A stretch of DNA of 64,000 nt. It comes from Stichopus chloronotus. Its lineage: Eukaryota; Echinodermata; Holothuroidea; Aspidochirotida; Stichopodidae. Both the position numbers and the translations under genes were made by a program. Positions 13,769-26,200 of the stretch are shown one piece after another; the first letter of the stretch is position 1, and each line of letters opens with the position of its first letter. The DNA is taken from NCBI GenBank assembly GCA_021234535.1, contig CM037840.1, positions 23,717,559-23,781,558 on the forward strand. Reading direction: 5' to 3'. Below the pieces are notes generated by a model. That model ran no database searches and was not told where the DNA came from. It saw only the letters and a program-made list of their open reading frames with translations.

Positions 13769-14765
13769 ACGCCGTTTCACTGTCATGATAATTAACTATT
13801 AAATTAACTGCAAAAACTCTTTGTTGTTTTTGAAGCTGAATTGCTTTTATCTTTATATTTGGCGCCAATAAAACATTAACTTGGAAGAGATTGGCAGATT
13901 GGGTCTTAAATGATGTGAAAATACAGGTCACAATTTTTAAAGTATCGTAACGTTTCCTTTAAGCTGGTGGAGCTGATTAAGCAAAGAGATTCCATTAGTT
14001 GGTGTGTTTTGACCTCACAAATTGTCCATAATGCAATGCATCACTTAAAAATAGAGATCCTTTAAAATTCCACAACTTTCAAAAGTTAGCACTGAAAAAC
14101 TTCCCTTACTTCTATGAAGCTTCAATTATGGGTAAATATATTTTACACTTGCTCATCACATGGAATTGTCTGTATTAGTTGTTTATGTAAAATGTGAGGT
14201 CTTAATTAAAATATGTGTTGGAGTCAGCAACATTTAAAATGTTGTTGACGAAATGACGAAACCTTAAAATACGGCACAGGGGATTGGTGAAATAAAGGTG
14301 GTGAAATACAGGCCTATGAATAAACTGAAATTGAAAAGTAGTTAAATACGTATAAAAATGGCAGTTCTATATAGAGTTAAAATTGGATTGAGCAAGTTGG
14401 AATCAGGGTAAGTGGCTTCAATAAAAAAAACTTGTTATTTTAGTCAGTGATTTAAATCGAAAACTGTTAATGATTTTAACAAAATAAGTCAGAGTAAGTC
14501 ATGATTGCTTTTAAATTAAAATCGTGATTTTAAGCGAAAATATTTGTCGGTTTTGAATAAATCAAGCAATCCCCTTGATTGGAACATAGAGTTGATAGTT
14601 AAATGAGACATGGAGTAAAAGGGCAAAATGTGAGCGAAATGATTTCTTACGCCTGATATCAGGGTAAGATAACTCATGATTGATTGTTACTATAATATCG
14701 ACTATCATACCAGTATATTAAATCTACGATATTTTTATCGTTATATATTTTTATTAATTTCACAG
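13769..14765. other. Non-coding stretch upstream of the serpin gene
   Basis: AT-rich sequence ending in a plausible 3' splice site (TTATTAATTTCACAG, ending at 14765). This suggests a 5' non-coding exon of the serpin gene lies somewhere upstream; no promoter motif could be assigned. Confidence 0.4.
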
Positions 14766-14846
14766 ATTTGACTTTAAGAAACAGTTTTTGTTCGCTTTGT
14801 CACAGATACGCTGTTCAGTGTCGAATGAGGCCATTGTTTGTTCACG

Positions 14847-16064
14847 ATGGGGTCAGACATCTCCACAGCGGAAGCGGAACCTCTCGTCCCTGTTGTCAAC
14901 GAATTTTCATTCCATCTTTTCAAATGTATTGCCAAGCAAGAGGGGAACATCATATTTTCGCCTTCAGCGATTGCTGCCGGTATGGCTTTGATGCACCTAG
15001 CTTCAAAAAAAGTGGCTCAAGAGGAAATCAATCGAGTTATGGGATTTCAACAATTCGATAAATCAGATTTGCATACAGCGGTTGGAGCACTTCGGTCTCT
15101 CCTGTTCGAGAAGAGTAAATATTGGCGGTTCCACGGTGCGAGTAGGTTATTCGCTCCGGCTGACGTTAAAATTAACAAAAAGTTCAGAAAATCAGCCATG
15201 GACCATTACCACACAGTCGTGGAAGGTAAAAACTTTCAAGACTCACGTCACGTAGCCGGTGACGTCAACCATTGGGTTGGAGAAGCAATGCAACATACAG
15301 CCAATGACGTATTGAAGGCAAACGATTTGGCCCCGACTGATTCAATCGTTATGGTGAACGCCCTCTATTTCAGAGGTAAATTAGAAACGCCTTTCAGAAG
15401 ATCTGCGACAAAGATAGTCAAATTTTTCACCTCTGAGACAGAATCATACAATGTACCGATGATGAACGTAAAGAGCAGTTTTCCTTATTTCTATGACACA
15501 GATATGAAGTGCCAGGTCCTAGAGATGCCTTACGAGGAGAACAGTTTCCGTTTAATATTGGTCCTCCCAGAACAACGGACTGGTCTCTCCGATATCGAAT
15601 CTCGACTGACGGTCCAGAATCTACAGAAGTGGTGTAGGCCACGTCAAATGGACGTCGTAGATGTTTTCTTACCTAGGTTTGATTTAGATCAGACCGTTGA
15701 CCCGACAGGAGGCTTAAAGGAATTAGGGATTACAGCAATTTTTGATCCTGAAAAGGCTAACCTTTCCGGAATCTGCGATAAGGTCCATCTATCAAAATTC
15801 TTTCACTACGCAAGAGCAGGAGTGCAGGAGCAAAATTCACTGTCAGAGGACGCACACACTCCTGGAGACGTTCATTCTTTTGTTGTTTCGTGTGAAACTT
15901 TCAGAGCAGACCACCCTTTCTTGTTTCTCATACAAGATAAAAGGAAGGGCGCCATCGTCTTAATGGGGAGACAAAGCCGCCCTCCAAAGATAAGCCAGGA
16001 GGAAGTGAAAGATATTTACAAGAAAGCAAAGATGAAGCTGAAGGCTCAGGCAAAGGTCCCGTAG
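14847..16064 (+). CDS. Serpin, cytosolic type, probably non-inhibitory
   Basis: A single uninterrupted frame of 405 residues, the usual serpin length. Family landmarks in order: NIIFSPSAIAAGMALMHLAS (helix B), DSIVMVNALYFRGK (strand 3A), CQVLEMPYEENSFRLILVLP, LPRFDL, FDPEKANLSG, VHLSKFFH and, near the C-terminus, FRADHPFLFLIQD with MGR, the serpin signature. The ATG at 14847 (ACGATGG) is chosen because the frame upstream has no Met. There is no signal peptide, as in intracellular clade-B-like serpins. The hinge reads EQNSLSEDAH where inhibitors have a small-residue EEGTEAAAAT-type stretch. It lacks the Gly at P15 and the run of Ala, so trapping of proteases is unlikely. The Trp normally after strand 3A Gly-Lys is Leu. 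After MGR there is an extra Lys-rich tail of about 30 residues. The absence of introns in the coding part suggests a retrocopy or an intron-poor lineage. Confidence 0.92.
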   Translation: MGSDISTAEAEPLVPVVNEFSFHLFKCIAKQEGNIIFSPSAIAAGMALMHLASKKVAQEEINRVMGFQQFDKSDLHTAVGALRSLLFEKSKYWRFHGASRLFAPADVKINKKFRKSAMDHYHTVVEGKNFQDSRHVAGDVNHWVGEAMQHTANDVLKANDLAPTDSIVMVNALYFRGKLETPFRRSATKIVKFFTSETESYNVPMMNVKSSFPYFYDTDMKCQVLEMPYEENSFRLILVLPEQRTGLSDIESRLTVQNLQKWCRPRQMDVVDVFLPRFDLDQTVDPTGGLKELGITAIFDPEKANLSGICDKVHLSKFFHYARAGVQEQNSLSEDAHTPGDVHSFVVSCETFRADHPFLFLIQDKRKGAIVLMGRQSRPPKISQEEVKDIYKKAKMKLKAQAKVP

Positions 16065-17573
16065 GGAAGAAATAAGTTTAACAACAATCACGGACATCTC
16101 ACCCTAGTCTACCCCAGCCACGTTTCCTCACACCTTTTCCCATCACATTCCGTTTTTTTTTTTTTCTTTTCACAACCTACCCTACTCCATCCCCTACCAT
16201 CTCACTGTAGTCTACCCCATTCTAATACCCATCCACCTTTCATATCTTATCATACCCATCAACTTCTATCGCAACCTAGCTTACCTCTGTCCTCTACATC
16301 TCTCCTTACCTTACCAGATCCCATTCCATCCTAATATTCTTCATCCCAACAATTTTCTCCTAGGAGATAACTCCTTGTTTCATCCTCCTCTCACCTTAGC
16401 TTTCGTCATCCCGTTCCCATACACACTAGCATAATATGTCCGCTTTCACAACTTTGTCCTCACAATGAAGATGAAGCATTAACGGTGGGGGGTTGGATCG
16501 GGTTAGTTGCTTACTGATTATGTTGAAAACTTGAACATTTTGGAGGCTTTCTTTTTTTTCAAAATTAATAACTATAAACTACTGGCACCGTTTCATTATA
16601 GCCTAGCTAACTGGTTGTAATCTCTATGCTCTACAAATTTACCTCTACTTGCTGTTTTATACAAACGCTGTAATTTATTAATGTCTGTGAAAGTAACCTA
16701 ACAACTCTGTGCTATGCGGAGTAATGTGCACTTTCTTTTATACTGAGAACAGACTTTGCGTCAATTCAGCTGACTTTTAGTTCGATAATGGTACAAGCAA
16801 CAGAATAATTGTCTTTGAACTCGAAGCGATCACCGATTAAGTACATAGGCCTAGATCAAGGCAGCTAAGGGGCTTACTTTTAGTCTTTTATACCTACATT
16901 GTCAAACGCTGGGTACCTTCAAGAAAACAAGAAAAACCTGAGATTTTACCTGTTAAAATACACAACTAAATGGCCTGTTTATGCAAAGCGCCATAAGCGC
17001 CTCCGGTGGGATACCAGAGCAATATTAGGTTTCCATTGTTAAAATTATTATTAACATTAACATGATTACAAAAGTCGCCTAAAATTTCACAACTAACGTA
17101 ATTCCTGAACAGAATAAATCGAAATTACAATTTTATTCCAGCTGAAAATATTAATGAAAGAAATTATTTGTATTCTGTAAAGGGGCTAGTGAACAAATAC
17201 TCTGAAGCAAGTATTATTTTATATTATATTCTGAAGGGTTTATTAGACAACAATGCTCTGCAATTTGTGGGCCAAAGGGAGACATTGTGTTAAATGTAAC
17301 ATTTTCATTTCCAAAGCCACCTTCGGTATTTTCGCACACATTTTCTTTGAGAGCAGTAAAGTTGAGTGAATGTATCAATTATTAAATCTCGGGAATATTC
17401 CGGGCCATACAAGCATAGCTCGAAATAAAATTACTTGTAATATGAATGAATATATACCGTGTGTTGCAATACTGAACAAAACGATGATACAAATAGATAA
17501 CGCAATTAATCCAACAACAAATAGAAATTATACATAAACAATGAAACGACGTTTTGACCACCCTGTGATCTTC
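16065..17573. other. Serpin 3' flank and spacer
   Basis: Begins with a C/T-rich stretch (16080-16400) that may be 3' UTR. An AATAAA near 17115 (within CAGAATAAATCG) is the first good polyadenylation signal noticed, about 1 kb after the stop. No gene seen. Confidence 0.35.

Positions 17574-17574
<1 letters not shown>

Positions 17575-17655
<81 letters not shown>
17575..17655. repeat. (AT)n microsatellite, about 80 bp
   Basis: Pure AT dinucleotide run, producing spurious Ile-Tyr frames on the minus strand. Confidence 0.99.
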
Positions 17656-17657
<2 letters not shown>

Positions 17658-17877
17658 AACGTCTAACACCAAAACATTTTAAGATAAAGTTTGTCAGTCT
17701 ATTTCTGTCATCATTTTCTTTCATTATAAAATTTCAAAAACAGAAACCAAGAACAGAAATAATAAAAGCTTTTGCAACATTTTTTTCTGATTTCTGGAAA
17801 GCTGAGTGTTTCAGATCCCAGGTGTCTATCTGCTCATGGTACAAAAGCGGTTCATCTCAATCCGATGGGCAGGGGGC

Positions 17878-18289
17878 TTAAAGCAGGATGTGCTGTTTGA
17901 ATGTGAAAAATAGCCTTTGTCTCTAATCTTTTCTCATTCTCTTACATTTGATACCAGGATGGAAAACAGCATCTATGCCTCGTTTCTTTCAGGATAAATT
18001 CCATTCATTAGAGTATTCATTATGGTAGAAAGAACAGAGATTTAGTTTTCTCGGCTAAAAACTTAGCGCAACTGGGCCCTGTGATAGATGTTCGGCATTG
18101 AAAATAGCCTACCGTACATTGAAACTCCAATACGAATAACTTTCTTTTGGAAAGTATGTTATTTTGGGCAAACAGACCGCGTTATGGTAGTTTCTATAGT
18201 TTTTTTTTTTTTTTTACAACTGTTTGAAGCATAGCTAGTGCTTAGGTGTGCTTTTGAAAACTCAGGGGTGACAGCACATCCTGCTTTAA
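17878..18289 (+). mobile_element. MITE family 2, copy 3 (intact ends)
   Basis: A perfect 15-bp terminal inverted repeat AGCAGGATGTGCTGT (17882-17896) and its complement (18271-18285) are directly bordered by TTAA on each side (17878-17881, 18286-18289). It is 412 bp with no open frame. Copies 1 and 2 near 11 kb are relatives. TTAA borders point to a piggyBac-type transposase acting in trans (inference). Confidence 0.8.
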
Positions 18290-20034
18290 CATCATATTCG
18301 GCAAAATGCTTTTGAAGATAAAATTGCAAGACTACAAGTTCTAAACCATTGTTATATCATATAGGCAGACCAAGATAGACAACTGAAGGTCGTAAAAGTT
18401 GTTGTTGGTGATAATGACATGCATATGCTAATGAGTAGGCGGGGCTGAATATATTGCCCTTACACAACGATTCAGACGTACATTTCAAACATGTTAGCAA
18501 AAGAGGAAACTGTTTCCATCTCATTCATTTGAGCGGCAGGTGGGCGTAATATCATTTTCCCTCACAAAAAAACTTGTGAATTTATACATTCCAAGGGAAA
18601 ATAACAGTTGTCATATAATAAACCACTGACTACGGCACGAATGGGATTTAGTCATTATATGGTTCTCTTTATCTTGATGATACAATGCACAACAATGAGG
18701 TAGGGATTCTTCCAAGTTTTCAAATGATAATATTCCAATAATTCATACAATTTCCCTTAAAACAATGAATATAAATGGGGTGTCTATGCGCTCTTTTTTA
18801 CAAGAATATCAAGTCTTCATACGCACTGACAGGGAAAGGGGCACTGGGGTATAACTCACATCAAGTGGTTTGGATTGACTTTACTAGAGTCTATACAAGA
18901 CTGAGAGGCTTGGACTAACCAAGTGCTGTAGAGGTTTTGCAGTGATGTCACATTCCCCATGGGTACATCTCATTGGAGGGAAAACAAAACAACTTGCTAA
19001 AATATGTGCAATGTGAACGCGCACCTAAATATCTGATAATCTGGCGGAACGATCTGATGAAAAGACAAGTGGTGTGTTACTCCAGTAAGACCCTCCCACA
19101 GCAACTATGAGGACGCACAGTAAGGTACTGTCAAAACACAAAGGTTGACAAATCTGGAATACAGGCACAAGTCACAAGTAACATGGTTCAATTCTGAGCT
19201 AAGGAACCGATGAAAAGACAAGCTGGCAAATGTTGGGGGCACGGCTTTATGTCGACCTCACAAATGAACCTGGAACTGGTATACAAATTGCAGAAAGTCA
19301 GGGCTTGTTATCTGAACGACAGAAATTGAGACACCAGCTCCAGCTTCCCTATCTAGCTACAGTACTGCACATGATTTCATGTACAGTGAGGAGTGTACAC
19401 TGTCTTTGAATATTGACCCTCGCCACAGCAACCGCACTCAGTTAACTATTTCATTCACACATGATAGTCAACACAAACACATGTAGGATGATTACAAGGA
19501 CTCCCAATGCAGTCTTGAAATTTTATCTACTGTAGCAATCCAAAAGAACAAATACAGTAACATGTAAAACATAGTTTCCACTCTCACAATCTAGTTGTCC
19601 GGTCAAAAAATGTCTTGTCTAATTTCCAGGTTGTTATGCCATAAGCATACTTACATTAAGCTGTTAGCAAATTAATTGTCACATTTTATGGCATTGTCAT
19701 TGTTTCATTCTTTGCGAGTAAAAGCTTAATTTGATCCGTGCACTAAACGAATTTGGTTGTCTCGAGGACAAACTTGCCAACAAAATTTGTTTGTTTTTTT
19801 TGTCTCTCAAGTGCCAGGACTACCTCTGAAGACATCACTGCAATGATTTCAACAAGTTTAAGAAATAATCAATATACACTTACACACAAGTGCAAACGAC
19901 AGATAGCGATATTAATACAATGGACTGTGTGTGTTACAACCTCTCTTGTCCAACTTGCTTTGCATAGTAATGCAGATAACATTTCTATTTGTGCGATAAG
20001 TCAAGCGACTTGGCCACAGTGTATTTGAGCCACT
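18290..20034. other. Non-coding stretch 3' of RBBP8
   Basis: Probably 3' flank or long 3' UTR of the minus-strand RBBP8 gene. The open frame at 19753-20028 (plus) has no domain or splice support. Confidence 0.35.
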
Positions 20035-20201
20035 GTTTCAATGGCATAACATTTGACCCAATTCTGTTTCAATGCGATAATATTTGATCCAATTCTACGC
20101 TTCAATGCTATAACATTCTGATCCAATTCTACGCTTCAATGCCATAACATTTTGATCCAATTCTACGATTCAATGCTATAACATTTTGATCCAATTCTAT
20201 G
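20035..20201. repeat. Minisatellite of about 34 bp abutting the RBBP8 stop codon
   Basis: Five imperfect units built around TTCAATGCTATAACATTTTG followed by ATCCAATTCTACGC. Read on the minus strand the array begins immediately after the RBBP8 TAG, so the 3' UTR starts inside it. Confidence 0.85.
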
Positions 20202-20296
20202 CTAAGTCTTTGTTGGAAACAGCTGTTTCAATCTATTTCTTCTCCTGGGCATGACATTTGCATCCACTTTAATGTTATCGTCTTGCTGTATGTAAC
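20202..20296 (-). CDS. rbbp8: RBBP8 last coding exon
   Basis: Acceptor TTTTTCAAAG precedes GT-TAC, so the codon split with the previous exon is Gly (phase 1). It encodes GYIQQDDNIKVDANVMPRRR and a short basic tail ending FPTKT, then TAG. This matches the family pattern of ERGYI, an acidic stretch, then PRPKRR near the end of vertebrate CtIP. Confidence 0.85.
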
Positions 20297-23200
20297 CTTT
20301 GAAAAACAAAGAATGAAAAAAAAAACAGTAAATTATGGCTAGAATTCACTCATACGGCATCATCAAAGCTGTCAAAAAATACTCACCGAATAAGTCAATT
20401 TTTTAAATACACATTAAAGCTGCAAAAAAGTGTTACATATACAAAAGCATTGTTTGAAAAATGAAACTACAGTACAGTATATGCACCTGTCATCTATCAG
20501 AATAAGAAAGGTGGAATCTTTTAGTAATAACAATGATTCAATACATATGTAATTTTTTCAGTAATAACCAAGATTTATTGTATATGTAGACTATGAGTAA
20601 TATAACAATTTAGTAATACATAATCCCCCCAAAGTAAGAGTGCTTTAGCACTGTGTAATCTTCTAGTAATAGCAATGATCTAGTACGTATGTGATCTATC
20701 ATTGATAACAATCTTTAGTATGAAATATTAGAATGTTTTATTATGTGTAAAATATATCAGTAATAAAAATGATTTACTGCAGTATATATGTAGTTTATTC
20801 GTAAGAACAATTCAGTATGTGTACAAAATTCGTTCCTAACACTGTCTTTTAATGAGACACGTCTATTAGTAGCAAATACGTAACAAAAATAAAATAGAGA
20901 ATCCAAAAGTGATAAGGTGAATCTATTTATAAGACAAGTAACCTATAAATATGATAATTCAGTACATGTTAGTTAAGGGCTGTTTTAACGTCTTAAAGCA
21001 ACATGACATTGCCACCTGACAATCACAAGAGAGATTAATCTGAGATTATCTGATTGCTTACCTCTCTGTAGACATGTAGGTGTATCAGGGAAATCTACGG
21101 ACCAATAATGCTCAGGGGTACTTGGAGGAGTATACCGCCCTCTATGCCTAGAGCACGCTGTCATACGCTCTTCTTTTTGAGTATCTGTCAACTGCATCCC
21201 ATTGTAAAACTGAAAAACAAAGGACAGACCAAGATGAAGAGATGAATAATACAAGAATGAACAGATGACCATGACAGGGTGAACAAATGAAATGGATACA
21301 AGAATGGATAGATGAACAACAGCATGAATACAGAAATAGAATGAAGCAGAAAAGCCTAGATGAGTACGACAAACTGAACAGAAATACCAAGGTGAAAATA
21401 ACAGAATTGAACAAATGAACACCACAGAGGGAATAACAAACTGAACAAAACAGAATGAACAGACAAACCAAGATAAATACCACAGATTGAACAATACAGC
21501 AAAAAACAGATACACATGATGGAATGAAGAGATGAAATGAATACAAGAATGGACAAATGAACAACAGAATAAACACAGAAATAGAATGAATCAGAAAAGC
21601 CACGATGAGTTCCACAAAATAAATAGAAATGCCAAGGTAAACATGACAGGATGAACAAATGAATATCAGGGTGAACATCACAGAATAAACAACAAAAAAT
21701 GCACACACAAACCAACAGTATGAACAAAGAAACAGAATGAAGCAGAAAGCCAAGTTGAGTACCGCAAAATGAACGGAAATGCCAAAGTGAGAATAACAAA
21801 ATTGAATAAATGAACACCACAGAGTGAACAATACAGACTGAACAACACAGAGTGAATAGACAAACCAAGATGAATACTCCAGAATGGACAGATGAACGCC
21901 ATGGGAAGAAGATGGGTGAGGTAAAAAGACCATGGATTAACACTGTTAGACTCAGAGCTGTAAATCTTACAGACTTAGTAATGAAATGTTAATTAGCCTG
22001 GACAGTGCATTTATTAAAGGATAATGCACAATCAGGGGGTTAATGTCAGCGATACACAGGAGTTGAAGGTGGATTAACCTTGTTCATTCATACAATGCGA
22101 GATTTTGATGAGAAAGACAAAAACGAAGAAAATTTGGGTTGGTAAATAACTTCATTTCCATTGAAAACAAACCAGAGAAGATGTAAACATGATTCACAAC
22201 ATGCCAACAATGTTCGTACAGAATTGACAAAGTACCACCATCATCTTGTGTAAGAAAGCAGGCGACAAAACACTGTCAATCTACTTTTTTGTTGCATTCA
22301 TTTTTGTATTCAGTTGAGGTTTCTTCCCAAGTATGAATGAACGTATCACAAAGAGGACGTGTTTTTCATCGGAGGGCTCTAGATTTCCCGTGTCACACGA
22401 TGAAGAAGAAACTAAACTGAGAGCATCTCAATCTGTCGCACAACATATAGTTCTATTCTTTATTTCTGTACTTGAGCATAAAATGACTACTGTATATACA
22501 TTGCATATACCTTAGAGATGATTCTCCCTTTCCTAACTTCAAAATGTGATTAACTTAGTAACAATACCTCTGACCGCTGTTCAGTTCTTTTGCGGACTCA
22601 CCTCTGCACACTGCTTGCATTCGAATCCTTTAAGTTTTTCTCTTTCGTTGTGCTTCCTGACTACTTCTTTGTGTTTGAATTGCGGGCTGCCGTCTTTTCT
22701 TGGTACTCTGCGAATGTCAAAATAAATGGATGACAAAAAGTATAGCCACATAGAATACTGAGTGACTGGGTTGACGTCAATGTATGATTTACATAGTGAA
22801 GTACTCTATTGTTGTGCAGAATACTAAAGTGGCCCATTTCGGTGGATGGCGGTAGCATGCAGAGACTTTCAGCGTGGTTTACATAATAAATTTGAGAAAA
22901 TGTTGCAGGCATTTCCATTGTGCAAGAGACATATCTGTCCTCATGCCATAAACACACACATGACACCACCATTTTTACACTTTTTGCAATTTTGACAGCT
23001 GCATCTTTATGGCATGTTACCATTTTGAGCAAATTATGTTGATGTAGTGTAAAACTTATGTAACACTTCTGTTCAATTTGATATTCTTACATGGGTCATT
23101 TGTGTCTTTTCTTTGTTTTTCTCTTTTATTGGTTTTGACCAGACTCAAAAATGTGTTGCTTATCTCTGGTTCCTCTATTTCCAGTTGTTTTATTCTGCTA

Positions 23201-26200
23201 TTCAGTTTAGCTCACCTGTACTGTGATCTGTTCATCATATACAATCCTATGGAATGTTAAATTTAAAATGGAAATGTAGAGAATAACCTGCATAGTATTG
23301 ATGTAGTGTACCTACTATCACTCTTTTGTTGCATCAACACATTACATGTGTTGCTTCGGAACAAGTCGCATGACGTCTATGTCCTGACAACTGCTTCGCT
23401 ATAGTCAAGATACTAAAACAATTACAAAGAAATGTAACTCTTGAAAACAAGCAAAAAGTTCTGTTTAAAGTAGAAGGAAACAGTTGGTACTACAAGAATA
23501 GTAATACAAAGAGAAATAGACATGCTTACTAGAGCAAAGTGCATACTGTGTAATGTTGCATGATTTGAACCAACAGTTGGTCTTCAAAATGTCAGAATGT
23601 GGGAAGGAAATTCATAATCCAAACCTGGTGACATTTGTTTTAACTATGCAGTTGCCAAACTGTGGGACGCATCCCACAAAGTGGTATGTCTGAAAACTTG
23701 GGTGGGACACCTAGCTTTTTGATCGCAGAAAATAAAATGGATTAAATAAAAATGTTCAGTTCTGCTGAGGCAGAATCAAACTTTGTGACGAGTACATGCC
23801 AGTTTTAGATTTTGAACAAAGGAACTCTTAACAAAAGAAAATGTGATTTTTCAGAACCAGCATACAAAGTGCTGGTGGGATGCTTCACATCTTCAGCATT
23901 TTAGTGGGAAGCCACCGACAGAGTTTGAGGACCTACGCTTTAGATTACTACAGATAAAATTACAACAATGGCTCAGGATTTTAGAGCAACTTCATTTCAC
24001 AGTTTCACTTCATTTACATTAGTTTTGCTCAGAATGTAACTTGTAATTTAATTTTTACCGGTCAAAGTCTTTCACTATTTCACATATACCATCCTGGTCA
24101 TCTTCTTTGTTGGTTTTCTTTTCAACGTCAAAGTCAACATCATCGAACATCAGGTCGCTTTTATCCTTGTCGATTCTCGACTCTACCGATGAGGTCCTCT
24201 TGGCCTTCCCTCCGTTGCACTCTTTCTGCCTCTCTCTTGATTGTCCTGGTGGACTATTCTGTTGGGAAGAATCAACTTTTGGGGATTCTGAGTCTCTTTC
24301 AAAGTCATCCAAATCAATGATGGGATCAATCAATGACAATGAAATATTGGTTTCATCGTTCTTTTCAAGTTCTGTGATACTTTCACTTTTCAAAGAACGT
24401 TTTCTCTTGTCAGCAGTGTCCGGTACGTCTGGTACTCTGAAATCCTCGTTCCCAATGATCTTCACTTCACTCCTTTGTTTAGACTCCTTTCTGAGTGGTA
24501 CCAAGTGTTGAGAAAGTGTACTTTGTCTCTGGGACTTCTGTTCATCCAGATGCTTGGTATCTGAACTAAAAGTAACATATTTTACAAACCCGCATTTTCC
24601 CTCTGATGTTGGAGAAGTCCTAAATCTTTTTCCATTGCTCTCAATGGGGCTGCTGCTTCTTCTCTTTGACAGTGGCGGGTTCTTTTCATGGTCCTGTGTC
24701 TGTGATGGGGTACTATTACCTTGAGGCAGTAAGAGATAAGAAGCCTCCGATTCTGATGTATGGTCAAGCGCTCCCATGTTAGATAGCTGCCTTTGCTTGT
24801 ATACTGCAGTCCCGTTGACAAAACCACCTGGACTGGTGCGACTGCCGAGTGTCTTGTCTCCGGTAAACGTAGGTGACATTTTCAAACTGTCACTGCAGGC
24901 ATCTAGTTCAACATCATCTGGTGAATGGTTTTCTGTGTGTACATCGTCACTCTGTAGATTAAGACTTCTACCAATGGGGGACATTGCTGCTGTGTCCTCT
25001 CCCTCAGTAAAATTGTTGCGTCGTGGCGGGGACACGTGAGCGACGAGCAGAGGTGTGCTGGAATTATGGAGTATGACCTTTGACCCCTCTGTCGTTGCAT
25101 CTGCGGCAGCATCATCTTCCACAACAACATCATCGTCATCATTTGCATCATCATCCTCATTCTGATAGAGATCTGGATCCATTGTTTCTGGAACAAAAAG
25201 TATTTCTTCCAGAATTGAATTTGATCTATTTTCTTTCTCTGCCTTGCGATTTCTCTCTAAATTTGGATTCACTTCTCTGTATTTCACTTTCTTGTTATTT
25301 CTTTTCTTTAGGGCAAGACGCTTTTTCTTAGATCCATCTGGCGTTCTCACGTCGGTGACAGTGGCCGGAGACCGGTCTGTTTCCTTGGAACAATCTGCAA
25401 GGGCGATGTTGACGTCAGAGGTCCAAGAATGCTTTGTGTTCTCTTCTACAGGTCAGATTGAAGCAAAGGGCAAACACAAACAAGGTTGATTATATCAGGG
25501 TCACATACAGGCAACATATATAAGTTTGTGGTTCCGAATCTTTCTGTTCAATGCCCCTTCCACAGAATCATTGGGAAACTGCCCCCCTCCCCCACCATGT
25601 TAAAACAATGCCAATTAAAATATGTATTGTCGGATTGTTCTGACAGTTACTGTGCAGAGAGTTACTGCTCCATCTGTTTTAATAGTATCACATCATGACA
25701 TGTGGACTGGCCTGTATGTAGAAATGACTACAGTATGTGAGAAGATTGTATGACTTGGATGGAATTTTATAGCCCATAGGTGATCATGTGTGTAACCAAG
25801 GTCTTTGCTGAGTTCTAGTCATTACCCCCCAACCACCTTGTAACTGAAATTGAAAAAATATAACTGAAAAAAATAATCAAAAAACATGGTCATGGATTTC
25901 AATAGCTCTGGGTTAAAGTGTAGTACTTCATTTTTATTCAAATGCCCACTTGCCATCCCGCTAGCATAACTGCCCGTAGGGTTACTTAAATGCCCCCTGG
26001 GGGAGTGCTGACCCTGTTGGGAACCACTGATTTAGGTGATTATTAATACATTCAAAACTGTATCCAGAGATGAAGCATACAAGTAGTACTGAAAGGATAA
26101 AATGTGATTCTCAACATCAGAAAGCAAGCTAAATTGAAGCAGTTATAAAAAACCTGTTACTCAAACCTCACTTTTCTATTGTTTAACTGTGCTACGTGTA

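Noticed and set aside
17382..17724. Ile-Tyr open frames on the minus strand
   Set aside because: Produced by the (AT)n run at 17575-17655.
21148..21943. Hydrophobic proteins of 195 and 261 residues, minus strand
   Set aside because: Low-complexity translations of an intronic repeat in two frames at once; no domain.
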